DNA from: Nansenia antarctica
Lineage: Eukaryota; Chordata; Actinopteri; Argentiniformes; Microstomatidae
Reading direction: 5' to 3'
DNA: 64,000 nucleotides
Assembly: GCA_963989245.1 (NCBI GenBank)
Contig: OZ022358.1
Span: forward strand, 5,428,665 to 5,492,664
Positions within the stretch are counted from its first letter, which is position 1. Each line of letters begins with the position of its first letter. Below are positions 44,340-56,212 of this stretch, piece by piece. Below the pieces are notes generated by a model that ran no database searches, was not told the DNA's origin, and saw nothing but the letters and a program-made list of their open reading frames with translations. Position numbers and translations under genes: made by a program.

Positions 44340-44932
44340 CGTCACGACTAGTCCTGACCAGACCCTGGCCATAACCTGGTGAGTTACACAGGAGTGAGTT
44401 ACACCCAGGCTATCCACAGGAGTACAGTATACTTTAAAACTTAGGGGTCGATCAAACACAGCAGATGCTTCAACTCTTCATTGACATAACAACGGAAACA
44501 AGTTTGGGAGGGAGAGAGAGGGAGATGGAGGAAAGGAGAGAGAGAGAGGGCATCTGCTGGCAGACTGAGGAGAGATAGAGAAAATACAGTATTCAGGTCT
44601 GCCAGCGCTTTACATATATTAGACACTTTGTATATGTGTGTTATCCCTGTCACTGAATGAGAAATGTGGGGGGCTTAACTGTACCCATTTCTGGGACAGG
44701 CATTGAAAATATATTTCATGGCGAGTAGTTAGTTTTGTAGTAAGCCATTTCTATACACAGAGAACCATGTTACTATTCAGTCAAGGACATGAAAGCCTAT
44801 TCTTGTCATCCATTCCATCCATTTAAAAAAAACAAAGAAAAAAAAAACGCTTTCATGAAGAGATATGAAAGATGGCTTTAGTTTAGAGCTCCACCTGTCT
44901 GTGTATGGGCCTGGGCTACAGAGGGTTCTGAC

Positions 44933-45261
44933 CAGTGGCGGACTCAGGCTGTTTGAAGGGGCGAAAAGAAAAAATGGGCATCTACTGCACAACATGGGAC
45001 CCCATCAGTGCACATGGTCAAGTTTAGACCATTGGAAGGGCAGCCAATAGGGCACATCCTCTCATTTTGCCACTCAAAAGGGCATTTTTGCCACTCAAAA
45101 GGGCACTTTAGTGCAACGTTTTTTCAACTGTGGGGGCACATGGTCAAGTTTAGACCATTGGAGGGGCACCAATAGGGCACGTCCTCTCATTTTTGCCACT
45201 CAAAAGGGCATTTTTACTTTTTCAACCGTGGGGGTCGCCCCCCCCCATGAGTCCGCCAGTG
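44933..45261. mobile_element. 329-bp MITE of the THAP-transposon family, 8-bp TSD
   Basis: Ends CAGTGGCGGACTCA and TGAGTCCGCCAGTG (perfect 14-bp TIR for the bases compared), with target duplication GTTCTGAC at 44925-44932 and 45262-45269. Its left part (AGGCTGTTTGAAGGGGCGAA AAG and the GTTTAGACCATTGGAAGGGC block) matches the right end of 17342-18959 inverted. It carries the GCCACTCAAAAGGGCA motif three times. It is non-autonomous, with no ORF. Confidence 0.9.
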
Positions 45262-45304
45262 GTTCTGACTCACCAGGACAGGCCACCCTGTCAGAGATGA
45301 CAGT

Positions 45305-48300
45305 GGTGAAGAAGAGGAAGATAGACAGAGGTGAAGAAGAGGAAGATAGACAGAGGTGAAGAAGAGGAAGATAGACAGAGGTGAAGGAGAGAGGAAGATA
45401 GACAGAGGTGAAGAAGAGGAAGATAGACAGAGGTGAAGGAGAGTGGAAGATAGACAGAGGTGAAGAAGAGGAAGATAGACAGAGGTGAAGAAGAGGAAGA
45501 TAGACAGAGGTGAAGAAGAGGAAGATAGACAGAGGTGAAGGAGAGAGGAAGATAGACAGAGGTGAAGAAGAGAGGAAGATAGACAGAGGTGAAGGAGAGT
45601 GGAAGATAGACAGAGGTGAAGAAGAGGAAGATAGACAGAGGTGAAGAAGAGGAAGATAGACAGAGGTGAAGAAGAGGAAGATAGACAGAGGTGAAGAAGA
45701 GGAAGATAGACAGAGGTGAAGGAGAGGAAGATAGACAGAGGTGAAGAAGAGGAAGATAGACAGAGGTGAAGAAGAGGAAGATAGACAGAGGTGAAGGAGA
45801 GAGGAAGATAGACAGAGGTGAAGGAGAGAGGAAGATAGACAGAGGTGAAGAAGAGGAAGATAGACAGAGGAGTAGAAGAGGAAGATAGACAGAGGTGAAG
45901 AAGAGGAAGATAGACAGAGGTGAAGGAGAGAGGAAGATAGACAGAGGTGAAGAAGAGGAAGATAGACAGAGGTGAAGGAGAGGAAGATAGACAGAGGTGA
46001 AGGAGAGGAAGATAGACAGAGGTGAAGAAGAGGAAGATAGACAGAGGTGAAGAAGAGGAAGATAGACAGAGGTGAAGGAGAGGAAGATAGACAGAGGTGA
46101 AGGAGAGGAAGATAGACAGAGGTGAAGGAGAGGAAGATAGACAGAGGTGAAGGAGAGAGGAAGATAGACAGAGGTGAAGGAGAGAGGAAGATAGACAGAG
46201 GTGAAGAAGAGGAAGATAGACAGAGGTGAAGGAGAGAGGAAGATAGACAGAGGTGAAGAAGAGGAAGATAGACAGAGGTGAAGGAGAGAGGAAGATAGAC
46301 AGAGGTGAAGGAGAGAGGAAGATAGACAGAGGTGAAGGAGAGAGGAAGATAGACAGAGGTGAAGAAGAGGAAGATAGACAGAGGTGAAGGAGAGAGGAAG
46401 ATAGACAGAGGTGAAGAAGAGGAAGATAGACAGAGGTGAAGAAGAGGAAGATAGACAGAGGTGAAGGAGAGAGGAAGATAGACAGAGGTGAAGGAGAGGA
46501 AGATAGACAGAGGTGAAGGAGAGGAAGATAGACAGAGGTGAAGGAGAGGAAGATAGACAGAGGTGGAGGAGAGAGGAAGATAGACAGAGGTGAAGAAGAG
46601 GAAGATAGACAGAGGTGAAGGAGAGGAAGATAGACAGAGGTGAAGGAGAGGAAGATAGACAGAGGTGGAGGAGAGAGGAAGATAGACAGAGGTGAAGAAG
46701 AGGAAGATAGACAGAGGTGAAGAAGAGGAAGATAGACAGAGGTGAAGGAGAGAGGAAGATAGACAGAGGTGAAGGAGAGAGGAAGATAGACAGAGGTGAA
46801 GAAGAGGAAGATAGACAGAGGTGAAGGAGAGGAAGATAGACAGAGGTGAAGGAGAGAGGAAGATAGACAGAAGTGAAGGAGAGAGGAAGATAGACAGAGG
46901 TGAAGAAGAGGAAGATAGACAGAGGTGAAGGAGAGAGGAAGATAGACAGAGGTGAAGGAGAGAGGAAGATAGACAGAGGTGAAGGAGAGAGGAAGATAGA
47001 CAGAGGTGAAGAAGAGGAAGATAGACAGAGGTGAAGGAGAGAGGAAGATAGACAGAGGTGAAGAAGAGGAAGATAGACCGAAGTGAAGGAGAGAGGAAGA
47101 TAGACAGAGGTGAAGAAGAGGAAGATAGACAGAAGTGAAGAAGAGGAAGATAGACAGAGGTGAAGGAGAGAGGAAGATAGACAGAGGTGAAGGAGAGAGG
47201 AAGATAGACAGAGGTGAAGGAGAGAGGAAGATAGACAGAGGTGAAGGAGAGGAAGATAGACAGAGGTGAAGGAGAGGAAGATAGACAGAGGTGAAGGAGA
47301 GAGGAAGATAGACAGAGGTGAAGAAGAGGAAGATAGACAGAGGTGAAGAAGAGAGGAAGATAGACAGAGGTGAAGAAGAGAGGAAGATAGACAGAGGTGA
47401 AGGAGAGGAAGATAGACAGAGGTGAAGGAGAGAGGAAGATAGACAGAGGTGAAGAAGAGGAAGATAGACAGAGGTGAAGGAGAGAGGAAGATAGACAGAG
47501 GTGAAGGAGAGAGGAAGATAGACAGAGGTGAAGAAGAGGAAGATAGACAGAGGTGAAGAAGAGGAAGATAGACAGAGGTGAAGGAGAGAGGAAGATAGAC
47601 AGAGGTGAAGGAGAGAGGAAGATAGACAGAGGTGAAGAAGAGGAAGATAGACAGAGGTGAAGGAGAGGAAGATAGACAGAGGTGAAGGAGAGAGGAAGAT
47701 AGACAGAGGTGAAGGAGAGGAAGATAGACAGAAGTGAAGGAGAGAGGAAGATAGACAGAGGTGAAGAAGAGGAAGATAGACAGAGGAGAAGAAGAGGAAG
47801 ATAGACAGAGGTGAAGGAGAGAGGAAGATAGACAGAGATGAAGAAGAGGAAGATAGACAGAGGTGAAGGAGAGAGGAAGATAGACAGAGGAGAAGAAGAG
47901 GAAGATAGACAGAGGTGAAGAAGAGAGGAAGATAGACAGAAGTGAAGAAGAGGAAGATAGACAGAGGTGAAGAAGAGGAAGATAGACAGAGGTGAAGGAG
48001 AGGAAGATAGACAGAGGTGAAGGAGAGAGGAAGATAGACAGAGGTGAAGGAGAGGAAGATAGACAGAGGTGAAGGAGAGGAAGATAGACAGAGGTGAAGA
48101 AGAGGAAGATAGACAGAGGTGAAGAAGAGGAAGATAGACAGAGGTGAAGGAGAGAGGAAGATAGACAGAGGTGAAGAAGAGGAAGATAGACAGAGGTGAA
48201 GGAGAGAAGAAGATAGACAGAGGTGAAGGAGAGGAAGATAGACAGAGGTGAAGGAGAGAGGAAGATAGACAGAGGTGAAGAAGAGGAAGATAGACAGAGG

Positions 48301-49433
48301 TGAAGAAGAGGAAGATAGACAGAGGTGAAGGAGAGTGGAAGATAGACAGAGGTGAAGAAGAGGAAGATAGACAGAGGTGAATGAGAGAGGAAGATAGACA
48401 GAGGTGAAGGAGAGAGGAAGATAGACAGAGGTGAAGGAGAGAGGAAGATAGACAGAGGTGAAGGAGAGGAAGATAGACAGAGGTGAAGAAGAGGAAGATA
48501 GACAGAGGTGAAGGAGAGGAAGATAGACAGAGGTGAAGAAGAGGAAGATAGACAGAGGTGAAGGAGAGGAAGATAGACAGAGGTGAAGAAGAGGAAGATA
48601 GACAGAGGTGAAGGAGAGGAAGATAGACAGAGGTGAAGAAGAGGAAGATAGACAGAGGTGAAGAAGAGGAAGATAGACAGAGGTGAAGGAGAGGAAGATA
48701 GACAGAGGTGAAGAAGAGGAAGATAGACAGAGGTGAAGGAGAGAGGAAGATAGACAGAGGTGAAGGAGAGGAAGATAGACAGAGGTGAAGAAGAGGAAGA
48801 TAGACAGAGGTGAAGGAGAGGAAGATAGACAGAGGTGAAGAAGAGGAAGATAGACAGAGGTGAAGAAGAGGAAGATAGACAGAGGTGAAGGAGAGGAAGA
48901 TAGACAGAGGTGAAGGAGAGAGGAAGATAGACAGAGGTGAAGAAGAGGAAGATAGACAGAGGAGAAGAAGAGGAAGATAGACAGAGGTGAAGAAGAGGAA
49001 GATAGACAGAGGTGAAGGAGAGAGGAAGATAGACAGAGGTGAAGAAGAGGAAGATAGACAGAGGTGAAGGAGAGAGGAAGATAGACAGAGGTGAAGGAGA
49101 GAGGAAGATAGACAGAGGTGAAGGAGACAGGAAGATAGACAGAGGTGAAGGAGAGGAAGATAGACAGAGGTGAAGAAGAGGAAGATAGACAGAGGTGAAG
49201 GAGAGAGGAAGATAGACAGAGGTGAAGAAGAGGAAGATAGACAGAGGTGAAGGAGAGAGGAAGATAGACAGAAGTGAAGGAGAGGAAGATAGACAGAGGT
49301 GAAGAAGAGGAAGATAGACAGAGGTGAACGAGAGAGGAAGATAGACAGAGGTGAAGGAGAGAGGAAGATAGACAGAGGTGAAGGAGAGAGGAAGATAGAC
49401 AGAGGTGAAGAAGAGAGGAAGATAGACAGAGGT
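45305..49433. repeat. 4.1-kb minisatellite, about 160 units of 25 or 27 bp
   Basis: Unit GAAGATAGACAGAGGTGAAG AAGAG (25 bp) or a version ending GGAGAGAG (27 bp). Main variants differ by AAG/GAG in the middle and by presence of an extra AG; rare ones are GAAGTGAAG, GGTGGAGG, GGAGAAGAAG and GGAGTAGAAG. The plus strand contains stops, while the minus strand has none in any frame, giving two artefactual open frames of over 1,380 codons rich in Ser, Leu, Pro. Homogeneity indicates recent expansion. It begins 43 bp after the MITE at 44933-45261. Confidence 0.97.
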
Positions 49434-49519
49434 AAGCAAGAGAGAACTACCCTGGTGGGAGTCCCTGGTGAGAGACGAGGCAGGTTTTGATTGGCTGCGC
49501 TGTCACAGCTCAACATCTA

Positions 49520-49782
49520 AATGGTAAATGGACTGACTTATCCAGCGCCTTATTCCAAAGCGCTTTACAATGGCCTCTCATTCACCCCATTCGCACACAC
49601 ATTCACACACCAAATGGCGGCAAGCTACCATGCAAGGCGACGGCCCGCTCATTGGGAGCAATTTGGGGGTCGGTGTCTTGCCCGAGGACACTTCCACATG
49701 TGGCCAGCCGGGGCTCGAACCGCCGATGTGCCGACCTTGCGATCATTAGACGCCGGCACTACCTCCTGCGTCACAGCCTCCT
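49520..49782 (-). mobile_element. tRNA-derived SINE, copy E
   Basis: Full-length member, 90 bp after the minisatellite: AATGGTAAATGG, CAGCGCCTTATTCCAAAGCG, CGACGGCCCGCTCATTGGGA, GGCTCGAACCGCC (B-box on minus GGTTCGAGCC) and the A-box region to 49782. Confidence 0.87.
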
Positions 49783-51329
49783 CCCTGTGATGTGATAATT
49801 ATGTGACTGTGCAAGGAAAACTGGTGGCGGCTTCGCCTTCGTCCTTAGTCGCACGTACACACTCCTCCCCTTCCTCTATCCATCTTCCAGGCCTCTTTAA
49901 AGCATTTGGAATGTAAGCTCTGAGATGAATAAGCTTGAATAAACTCACCCCACAAAGGATTCAACAGAGGAATTGGACAGTTTCTAAAAAAAGGCTTCTC
50001 TGAGAACTCCCTCCTGATCGCCTTAATTTCAGCTCAAAACATCATTAGTTAGATAGATCCAAATAAAAAGACATGTCAACTAGTCTAGCACAAAGGCTCG
50101 GGAAATTTCAGTCGGTGTGATTGAATGTGTCATTTCATCCCAGGCAAAGCTTTGTGGAAGAACAGCCCTGAATATTCAATTTAATGCTGAATGAGAATAC
50201 TTTAGGAAGATATGTGAAGGTTTGTCTGAATATTCGGCTATGAATTGAGAAATGTATTTAAATGACATGAATGTAGAGACACAAAGGGGCTATTTAGTAC
50301 TGCGCCAAATTGTAGCTATTTTTTTTCCTTTATGGAGAGTATGAATGGGTGAGATGTGAGGGTGATTTGGGCTGGATTCTGTTCCTTGCACTGCGCCGTA
50401 GTATTGGCGCTGGGGATCCAGAGACAAAGGCAGAGACAGAGACAGAGATGGCTTTACACACAATATTATTTTTAGAAGGCAATTCTTCTGCTATGCAAAT
50501 GAGTCTTCTCTTCTTCACTTCTTACACAAGTACGGTACATTTACTAGCAACTATTGACCCCATTCCTTTCTGTCTCTTTCTCGAGTAATCGTACAATCTG
50601 AGTATTGATTAGCTTTTAACATTCTCTCCATCTTAATTGATCTATTAGTGTACTCACCGATGTATTATTTCATTCATTCAATGCTGCATAGAGCGCAGGG
50701 GAATTGCATGCAGACATTCTTAGAGTCTATGGAAGTCAGTCTGCATTGACTGCAGTAGCCATGTTTATTGCTTACACTTGCAGCTTAAGGACAACTCGTT
50801 GTCTGGCTTGAGATCAAAGCGCTCCTCTAAATTGGATTGTATCAAAAATGCAAATGAGCCCTTACTGATATTTGCTTGGGGTTAAACCAAGACCAAAGCA
50901 ATGCATTGCAAAGGTATATATAACAAGGACCAGTTCAGAAGGTAACATACCATAATGTACTATATAATACTTGACCTACTTTAACAGTGAGGATGTAATT
51001 GCGGCTAGGTTTTGACATCATAACAATACTATTGTAGGATGTAATTATGTAATATGGATTATGTAATAATATTATGACAATTGCACCTTATAATTAACAG
51101 AACAAACATTGAGCTGGCTGTTGGCTATTCTGATTCTTTAAACACATATTCATCTATAGGAACAAGAGAAGCAGCATGACATCAAACAGCAAACAATTAA
51201 GCTAATTTCATGATATTAATTAAGATCCTTTCATATTCAAATCACCTTCACTCCCACTGGGAGAGTGAGCTATGCATACATTGATAACCATCTTCCATAG
51301 CCAACAGTGAGATTGCATGTTGCATGTTG
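49783..51329. other. unique intronic sequence
   Basis: AT-rich, no feature recognised. Confidence 0.5.
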
Positions 51330-51418
51330 CATGTTTTCATTCCATGTGTGGACACCAGGAAGGGGAGCTGATTCTTTGCATCAGCTAATGGGGGTCCTAA
51401 TAAATCAAATCAAATCAT
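51330..51418 (+). mobile_element. retroelement 3' end (CAGCTAATGGGGGTCCTAATAAATC)
   Basis: TTTGCATCAGCTAATGGGGG TCCTAATAAATCAAATCAAA resembles the GCTAATGGGGATCCTAATAAA tails of salmonid-type LINEs. The AATC/AAATC units form the tandem tail. Confidence 0.5.
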
Positions 51419-51808
51419 TGAAGATAAGTCTATCAAAGTCAACATTCACAGTGTGACAGCATTTAGTTAAAACAGGCTGGAATGAATATCACATATCACA
51501 AATATCATCGTTGCTTTGCATAATGACAAGAATATGAGCAATGCTCAAAGTTAACTTTCTGTTTCTCTCATTACGTTGTTACACCGACCACCCAAGAGGT
51601 GCATCGCAACACATTCCACTTCTCCTTTTCACCTCCACTTCCCACTAACAGAAGGATATGTATTCCTCTAAACTAAGCTTACAACATGAATATGTGCATC
51701 CCAAAAAGATCTCCTTCCCACTACCGCTACAAAGTTCTCTTCTTCACGCAGGAATACAGTTTGTCGCCATTTTGAAATGTGACCCAATAGTGTAGGAGAA
51801 GTTGAGTT

Positions 51809-52251
51809 GGTTTATTTTGTGTATGTTCTATGAAGCATGAGTAGAGTAGTAACATTGTGTAGTAATTGTGTAGTAATATTGTGTAGTCTTTTTGTAGTAA
51901 TTGTGAGAAGTCCACTTCAGATCCCTGCAAAAATGTGTCATGCAAAAATGTGTCATGCAATAATGTGTCACGCAATAATGTGCCATGCAATAATGTGTCA
52001 TGCAATAATGTGTGATGCAATAATGTGTCATGCAATAATGTCAATAATGTGTGATTGCGGCAAAAAATTTTTTACGTGTTTTAAGTGTGTAATTGCAACA
52101 GTGAACATACATACACTTTTGGTCAAGTCATTACAGATACATCCAAATACTTTATTTGTTTTAATCTTATATGGTTTATTTTGTGTATGTTCTATGAAGC
52201 ATGAGTAGAGTAGTAATATTGTGTAGTAATTGTGTAGTAATATTGTGTAGT
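51809..52251. repeat. 80-bp direct repeats flanking a 15-bp tandem array
   Basis: GGTTTATTTTGTGTATGTTC TATGAAGCATGAGTAGAG and the following TGTAGTAATTGTG units occur at 51809-51887 and 52173-52251. Between them is an array of about eight 15-bp units ATGTGTCATGCAATA (51929-52052). The left copy has one substitution (AACATTG for AATATTG). Confidence 0.85.
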
Positions 52252-52337
52252 AATATGGTAGTAATTGTGTAGTAATTGTGTAGTAATTGTGTAGTAATAT
52301 TGGGAAACACCTATAGTCTCAGTCAGGACTCAAGAGA

Positions 52338-52388
<51 letters not shown>
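52338..52388. repeat. (CA)n microsatellite
   Basis: About 25 perfect CA units. Confidence 0.95.
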
Positions 52389-52390
<2 letters not shown>

Positions 52391-52621
52391 CATCAGTTCG
52401 CACTCATGAATGTCAGTTGAAATTGAGGCCTCCTGAGAGGCAGAGGCGTTCTCTAGGAAGCCAGGTTTTGATTGGAGAGGCTCGACAATCACAATCAGAA
52501 GTTGCCCCATCTGTGTATGCTATGTTCTCTCAAAAACAGGATATGCTGTACAGTCAAAAGGGAACCCGATGTAATGGCAGTGGTAGACTATAAACAGTAG
52601 GCACATGTCATGTTGAATACT

Positions 52622-52795
52622 AACTATGTTAAGAGCTACTGTATGAGATTGAATGTATTCAACCACTACAATGTACAGCCTTGACTAGGTAGAGTCTTGG
52701 ACTATGTTAAGAGCTACAGTATGAGATTGAATGTATAAACCACTACAATGTACAGCCTTGACTAGGGAGAGTCTTTGACTATGTTAAGCACAGTG
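52622..52795. repeat. 79-bp tandem duplication
   Basis: ACTATGTTAAGAGCTACTGT ATGAGATTGAATGTAT...TAGAGTCTTGG is repeated once with a 2-bp deletion and few substitutions, then a partial third start ACTATGTTAAG. Confidence 0.85.
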
Positions 52796-52804
52796 TGTAA
52801 TTAC

Positions 52805-52945
52805 TTTGATTGATTGATTGATTGATTGAAGACTTTATTAGAAGATTTGCAGAAGTAGGTACATGAAAGTACATATTACATACAAGGTCAACTAACAGGA
52901 TAAAAACCCAAGAAAGCCATTGGCTTATTTCAATTGGGGTCCTTG
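52805..52945 (-). mobile_element. retroelement 3' tail, minus strand, (TCAA)n
   Basis: On minus: AAGGACCCCAATTGAAATAA GCCAATGGCTTTCTTGGG...TCTAATAAAGTCTTCAATCA ATCAATC. The coding end is lost; polyadenylation-type signal and tandem tail are retained. Confidence 0.55.
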
Positions 52946-53339
52946 ACTATATAGGAGACGACAAAAGAGTCAAGTGTCTGAGAACATCAATTTGCGCATG
53001 TTATTGAATCACACTTGAACTGCCAACACCATTATGTAATTACTGGCAATACTGTCAGTACAGTAGGCTTGTTTATCTGTGAAATTGTCTAAACATAAAG
53101 GGATGGGATGGGATGAGGTTAATCATCACTGAATGGTGGAAAGAGCTGCTCATCCATGTGAGACTCAAATCTCTCCTAAATATCCTAAAGTGGTTTTTAG
53201 ATTAGTTTTTAATGGGTCGATAAGCGAGCATTCGCTCACTATGCAGCGAACAATTGGAACAAGCGATCACAAGACATTAGGTCAGCCCCTTCTTTATCAA
53301 TTTTTTTAAAATAGGCTGGACAGGACTTATGTACTGTTC

Positions 53340-53582
53340 GGCTTTTAATTGATTATATATTACATAGTGACAGTTAAGGCTAGGTTTTTAACTGACTGAG
53401 TTGTTTTTATTTATCGATTTTTAAACTTGAACCTTTTATTATTATAGTATTTTACATTTTTATTTAAACTTTTTAATTTTATTGCACTTTTGAAATGTTT
53501 TTATATAAAACACTATGAGTTTGCATTCGGTGGTATGAATATGTGCTATATAAATAAATGTGCCTTGGCTTGGCCTTGACTC
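53340..53582 (+). mobile_element. LINE 3' UTR tail
   Basis: T-rich body with TTTTATATAAAACACTATGA GTTTGCATTC, then ATATGTGCTATATAAATAAA TGTGCCTTGGCTTGGCCTTG. The GTGCTATATAAATAAA plus (CTTGG)n end is a recurrent teleost LINE terminus. Confidence 0.55.
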
Positions 53583-53695
53583 AATAATACAAAGCACAGG
53601 GAAGTATTTATTGCAACAAAGCACTTGGATGGATGAAGAAAAAGGATAGAACATCCATGGTGTGTAACTGTAACGTTTTAACAAAGCAAGGCTAC

Positions 53696-54346
53696 TGTAC
53701 GTATGTAGCATGCTGCTGTATGTGTATAGCTACTGTATGTGTATATCTACTGTATGTGTCTAGCTACTGTATGTGTATAGCTGCTCTATGTGTATAGCTA
53801 CTGTATGTGTATAGCTGCTGTATGTGTATAGCTACTGTCTGTGTATAGCTGCTCTATGTGTATAGCTACTGTCTGTGTATAGCTACTGTCTGTGTATAGC
53901 TACTGTCTGTGTATAGCTACTGTATGTGTATAGCTGCTCTATGTGTATAGCTACTGTCTGTGTATAGCTGCTCTATGTGTATAGCTACTGTCTGTGTATA
54001 GCTACTGTATGTGTATAGCTGCTCTATGTGTATAGCTACTGTCTGTGTATAGCTGCTCTATGTGTATAGCTACTGTCTGTGTATAGCTGCTCTATGTGTA
54101 TAGCTACTGTATGTGTATAGCTACTGTATGTGTATAGCTACTGTATGTGTATAGCTACTGTCTGTGTATAGCTACTGTATGTGTATAGCTGCTGTCTGTG
54201 TATAGCTACTGTATGTGTATAGCTACTGTCTGTGTATAGCTACTGTATGTGTATAGCTACTGTATGTGTATATAGCTACTGTCTGTGTATAGCTGCTCTA
54301 TGTGTATAGCTACTGTATGTGTCTAGCTGTTGTATGTGTCTAGCTG
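53696..54346. repeat. 17-bp minisatellite, about 38 units
   Basis: Unit TGTATGTGTATAGCTAC with variants TGTCTG, TCTATG and GCTGC in an irregular order, drifting at the ends. One 19-bp unit (TGTATATAGC) occurs near 54267. No open frame of interest. Confidence 0.95.
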
Positions 54347-54552
54347 CAGCAGTCGCTAGCAGTGATGCACGAGGTGGCCCAAGACCCATGGGGCTGGCTG
54401 GTTTACCCATGGAACGGGTCTGCTCAGGTCCATAAAAAATAATAGTGAGATTGTGAAATCTCCCCTTAAGTGCGTCAAGGCAGGTTTGGGTCAAGTTCTA
54501 CGGGCTAATAAAATGTAGTCTATGTTATGGATTTTTTGTTTTGTTTCCTACT

Positions 54553-54774
54553 TAAATGGACTATGCGCCTTATATAGCGCCTTCTTCCAAAGAGCTTTAC
54601 AACGGCCTCTCGTTCACCCCTTCATTCACACACCGACGGCGGGAAGCTACCATGCAAGGCGCCGGCCGGCCCGCTCATTGGGAGCGATTTAGGACACTGA
54701 CACATGGCCAGCTGGGGATCAAACCGCCGAACTTGCGATCATTAGACGCCGGCTCCTACCTACTGAGCCACAGC
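54553..54774 (-). mobile_element. tRNA-derived SINE, copy F
   Basis: Slightly shortened member: ATATAGCGCCTTCTTCCAAA GAGCTTTACA, GCCGGCCGGCCCGCTCATTG (GGCC duplicated), deletion of the GTGTCTTGCCC block, then CAAACCGCCGAACTTGCGAT to GAGCCACAGC. Confidence 0.83.
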
Positions 54775-55227
54775 TAGTGGCTTAGCCTATTCCTGTAAAT
54801 TACAAAATGATTTTTATTCAGCTGGTTTGCACCACTGACCTTCCATCCTACGTTTTTATTGTATTTGCGGGTTGGGATTACGGTTTTATCTGCATATATT
54901 GGATCAAGCGGGTTGGGCCGGGTGTGGGTCCATAAAAAGGCCCAGCCGACCCGTCACTAGTATTCATACATGATATCAATCTCTCTAATGCTCTGACATG
55001 TTTTAATGAAATTATTGATGGCGAGGAGGGGGAAGACCTTGATGGAAAGAGCTGCTAGATCTCCAGGTTTTTGTTCCTTCGTTCTCATTATCTTTTCCTC
55101 TTTCAAATGTGCATTTTCTTTTTTTTTTCAACTTTGATGTTTTTCAAATGTATTATTTTAATTACCTCTTGCCCCCAAGAACTATATGAAGGTTCTACTA
55201 TGAGGGAAGTATAAGTCTTTGATGTGT

Positions 55228-55325
55228 GTGTATGTATGCATGCATGTGTGTGTGTGTGTGTGTGTATGTATATGTATGTGTGTGTGTGTGTGTGTGTGTG
55301 TGAGTGTGTGTGTGTGAGTGTGTGT

Positions 55326-55372
<47 letters not shown>

Positions 55373-55393
55373 TGTGTGAGTGTGTGTGTGTGC
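55228..55393. repeat. (TG)n microsatellite with GAGTG interruptions
   Basis: About 165 bp of TG with regularly spaced AG steps. Thr/His frames on the minus strand are artefacts. Confidence 0.95.
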
Positions 55394-56186
55394 AGGCCCG
55401 TGCATGATGAAAGAGAAGGCCTTTGAGGTGTGTGACTGATTGGAATATGTGAGTGTGTCAATGTTCACATTCTTCCTCCACAAGAGGTCTTGTTGAAAGC
55501 CATTGTGCTATTCTTAACTCTGTGTAAGAGGACTGACGCAGAAGATTGGGGCAACACGGTAAGTCCCCGTTTCCACTGCAGTTTCTAACACAACAGTAGA
55601 ACTCACACCCAGCCAAGTCAAGTGAAGTAGATGACTTACATAACGGCACTTTAGTCATATTGCCTTGCTTTTCTTTAACAAACAGAGTTGAATGAACGGA
55701 CATATAATGTGGGAATATTTCCTTCAAGATTTGTTCAAATTGCTTTACTCACATTACTCCTGATCTTAATCCCTATCCCAGTTGTTTGCAGTTCTCTAGG
55801 TTCACTCCAATATCCTCATTCAAAAAGCCTTAGTGAATGTCAGGGAACACTATTCATTTCAAAACACGCCAGTACTGTTTCCTCAAAAGATTCTTGAAGG
55901 AACCTCTTGGCTTTGAGTAAAGATTTTTTTAAAATAAAATCGGATTTCTACATGGTTTCAAATAAAGAAGATGAGATGTTGAGATGACACAACTTTAATA
56001 ATAAAACAACCTTCCAGGAGATTGGTGTTGGCAATGTGATATGTCAGCTGCAGGTGTAGAATATTGTTTATCTGAATACCAAGAGTGTGTCTTCTACTGT
56101 CAGAGATCACATAGCATGCAGCTCTGGCTCTGCCAGGGGTTGACTGTCTTAAACCCACACAAACATCCACAATGGTCATGTTTCCT

Positions 56187-56212
56187 CCCTCCCTCCCTCC
56201 CTCCCTCTGCAG
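56187..56212. repeat. (CTCC)n tract
   Basis: Six CTCC units inside unique intronic sequence. Confidence 0.85.

Noticed and set aside
45200..49516. Open frames of 1,438 and 1,382 codons on the minus strand
   Set aside because: They consist of the 25/27-bp minisatellite read in rotating frames (Ser, Leu, Pro, Tyr only). No start context, domain or splice structure; an artefact of a stop-free repeat unit.
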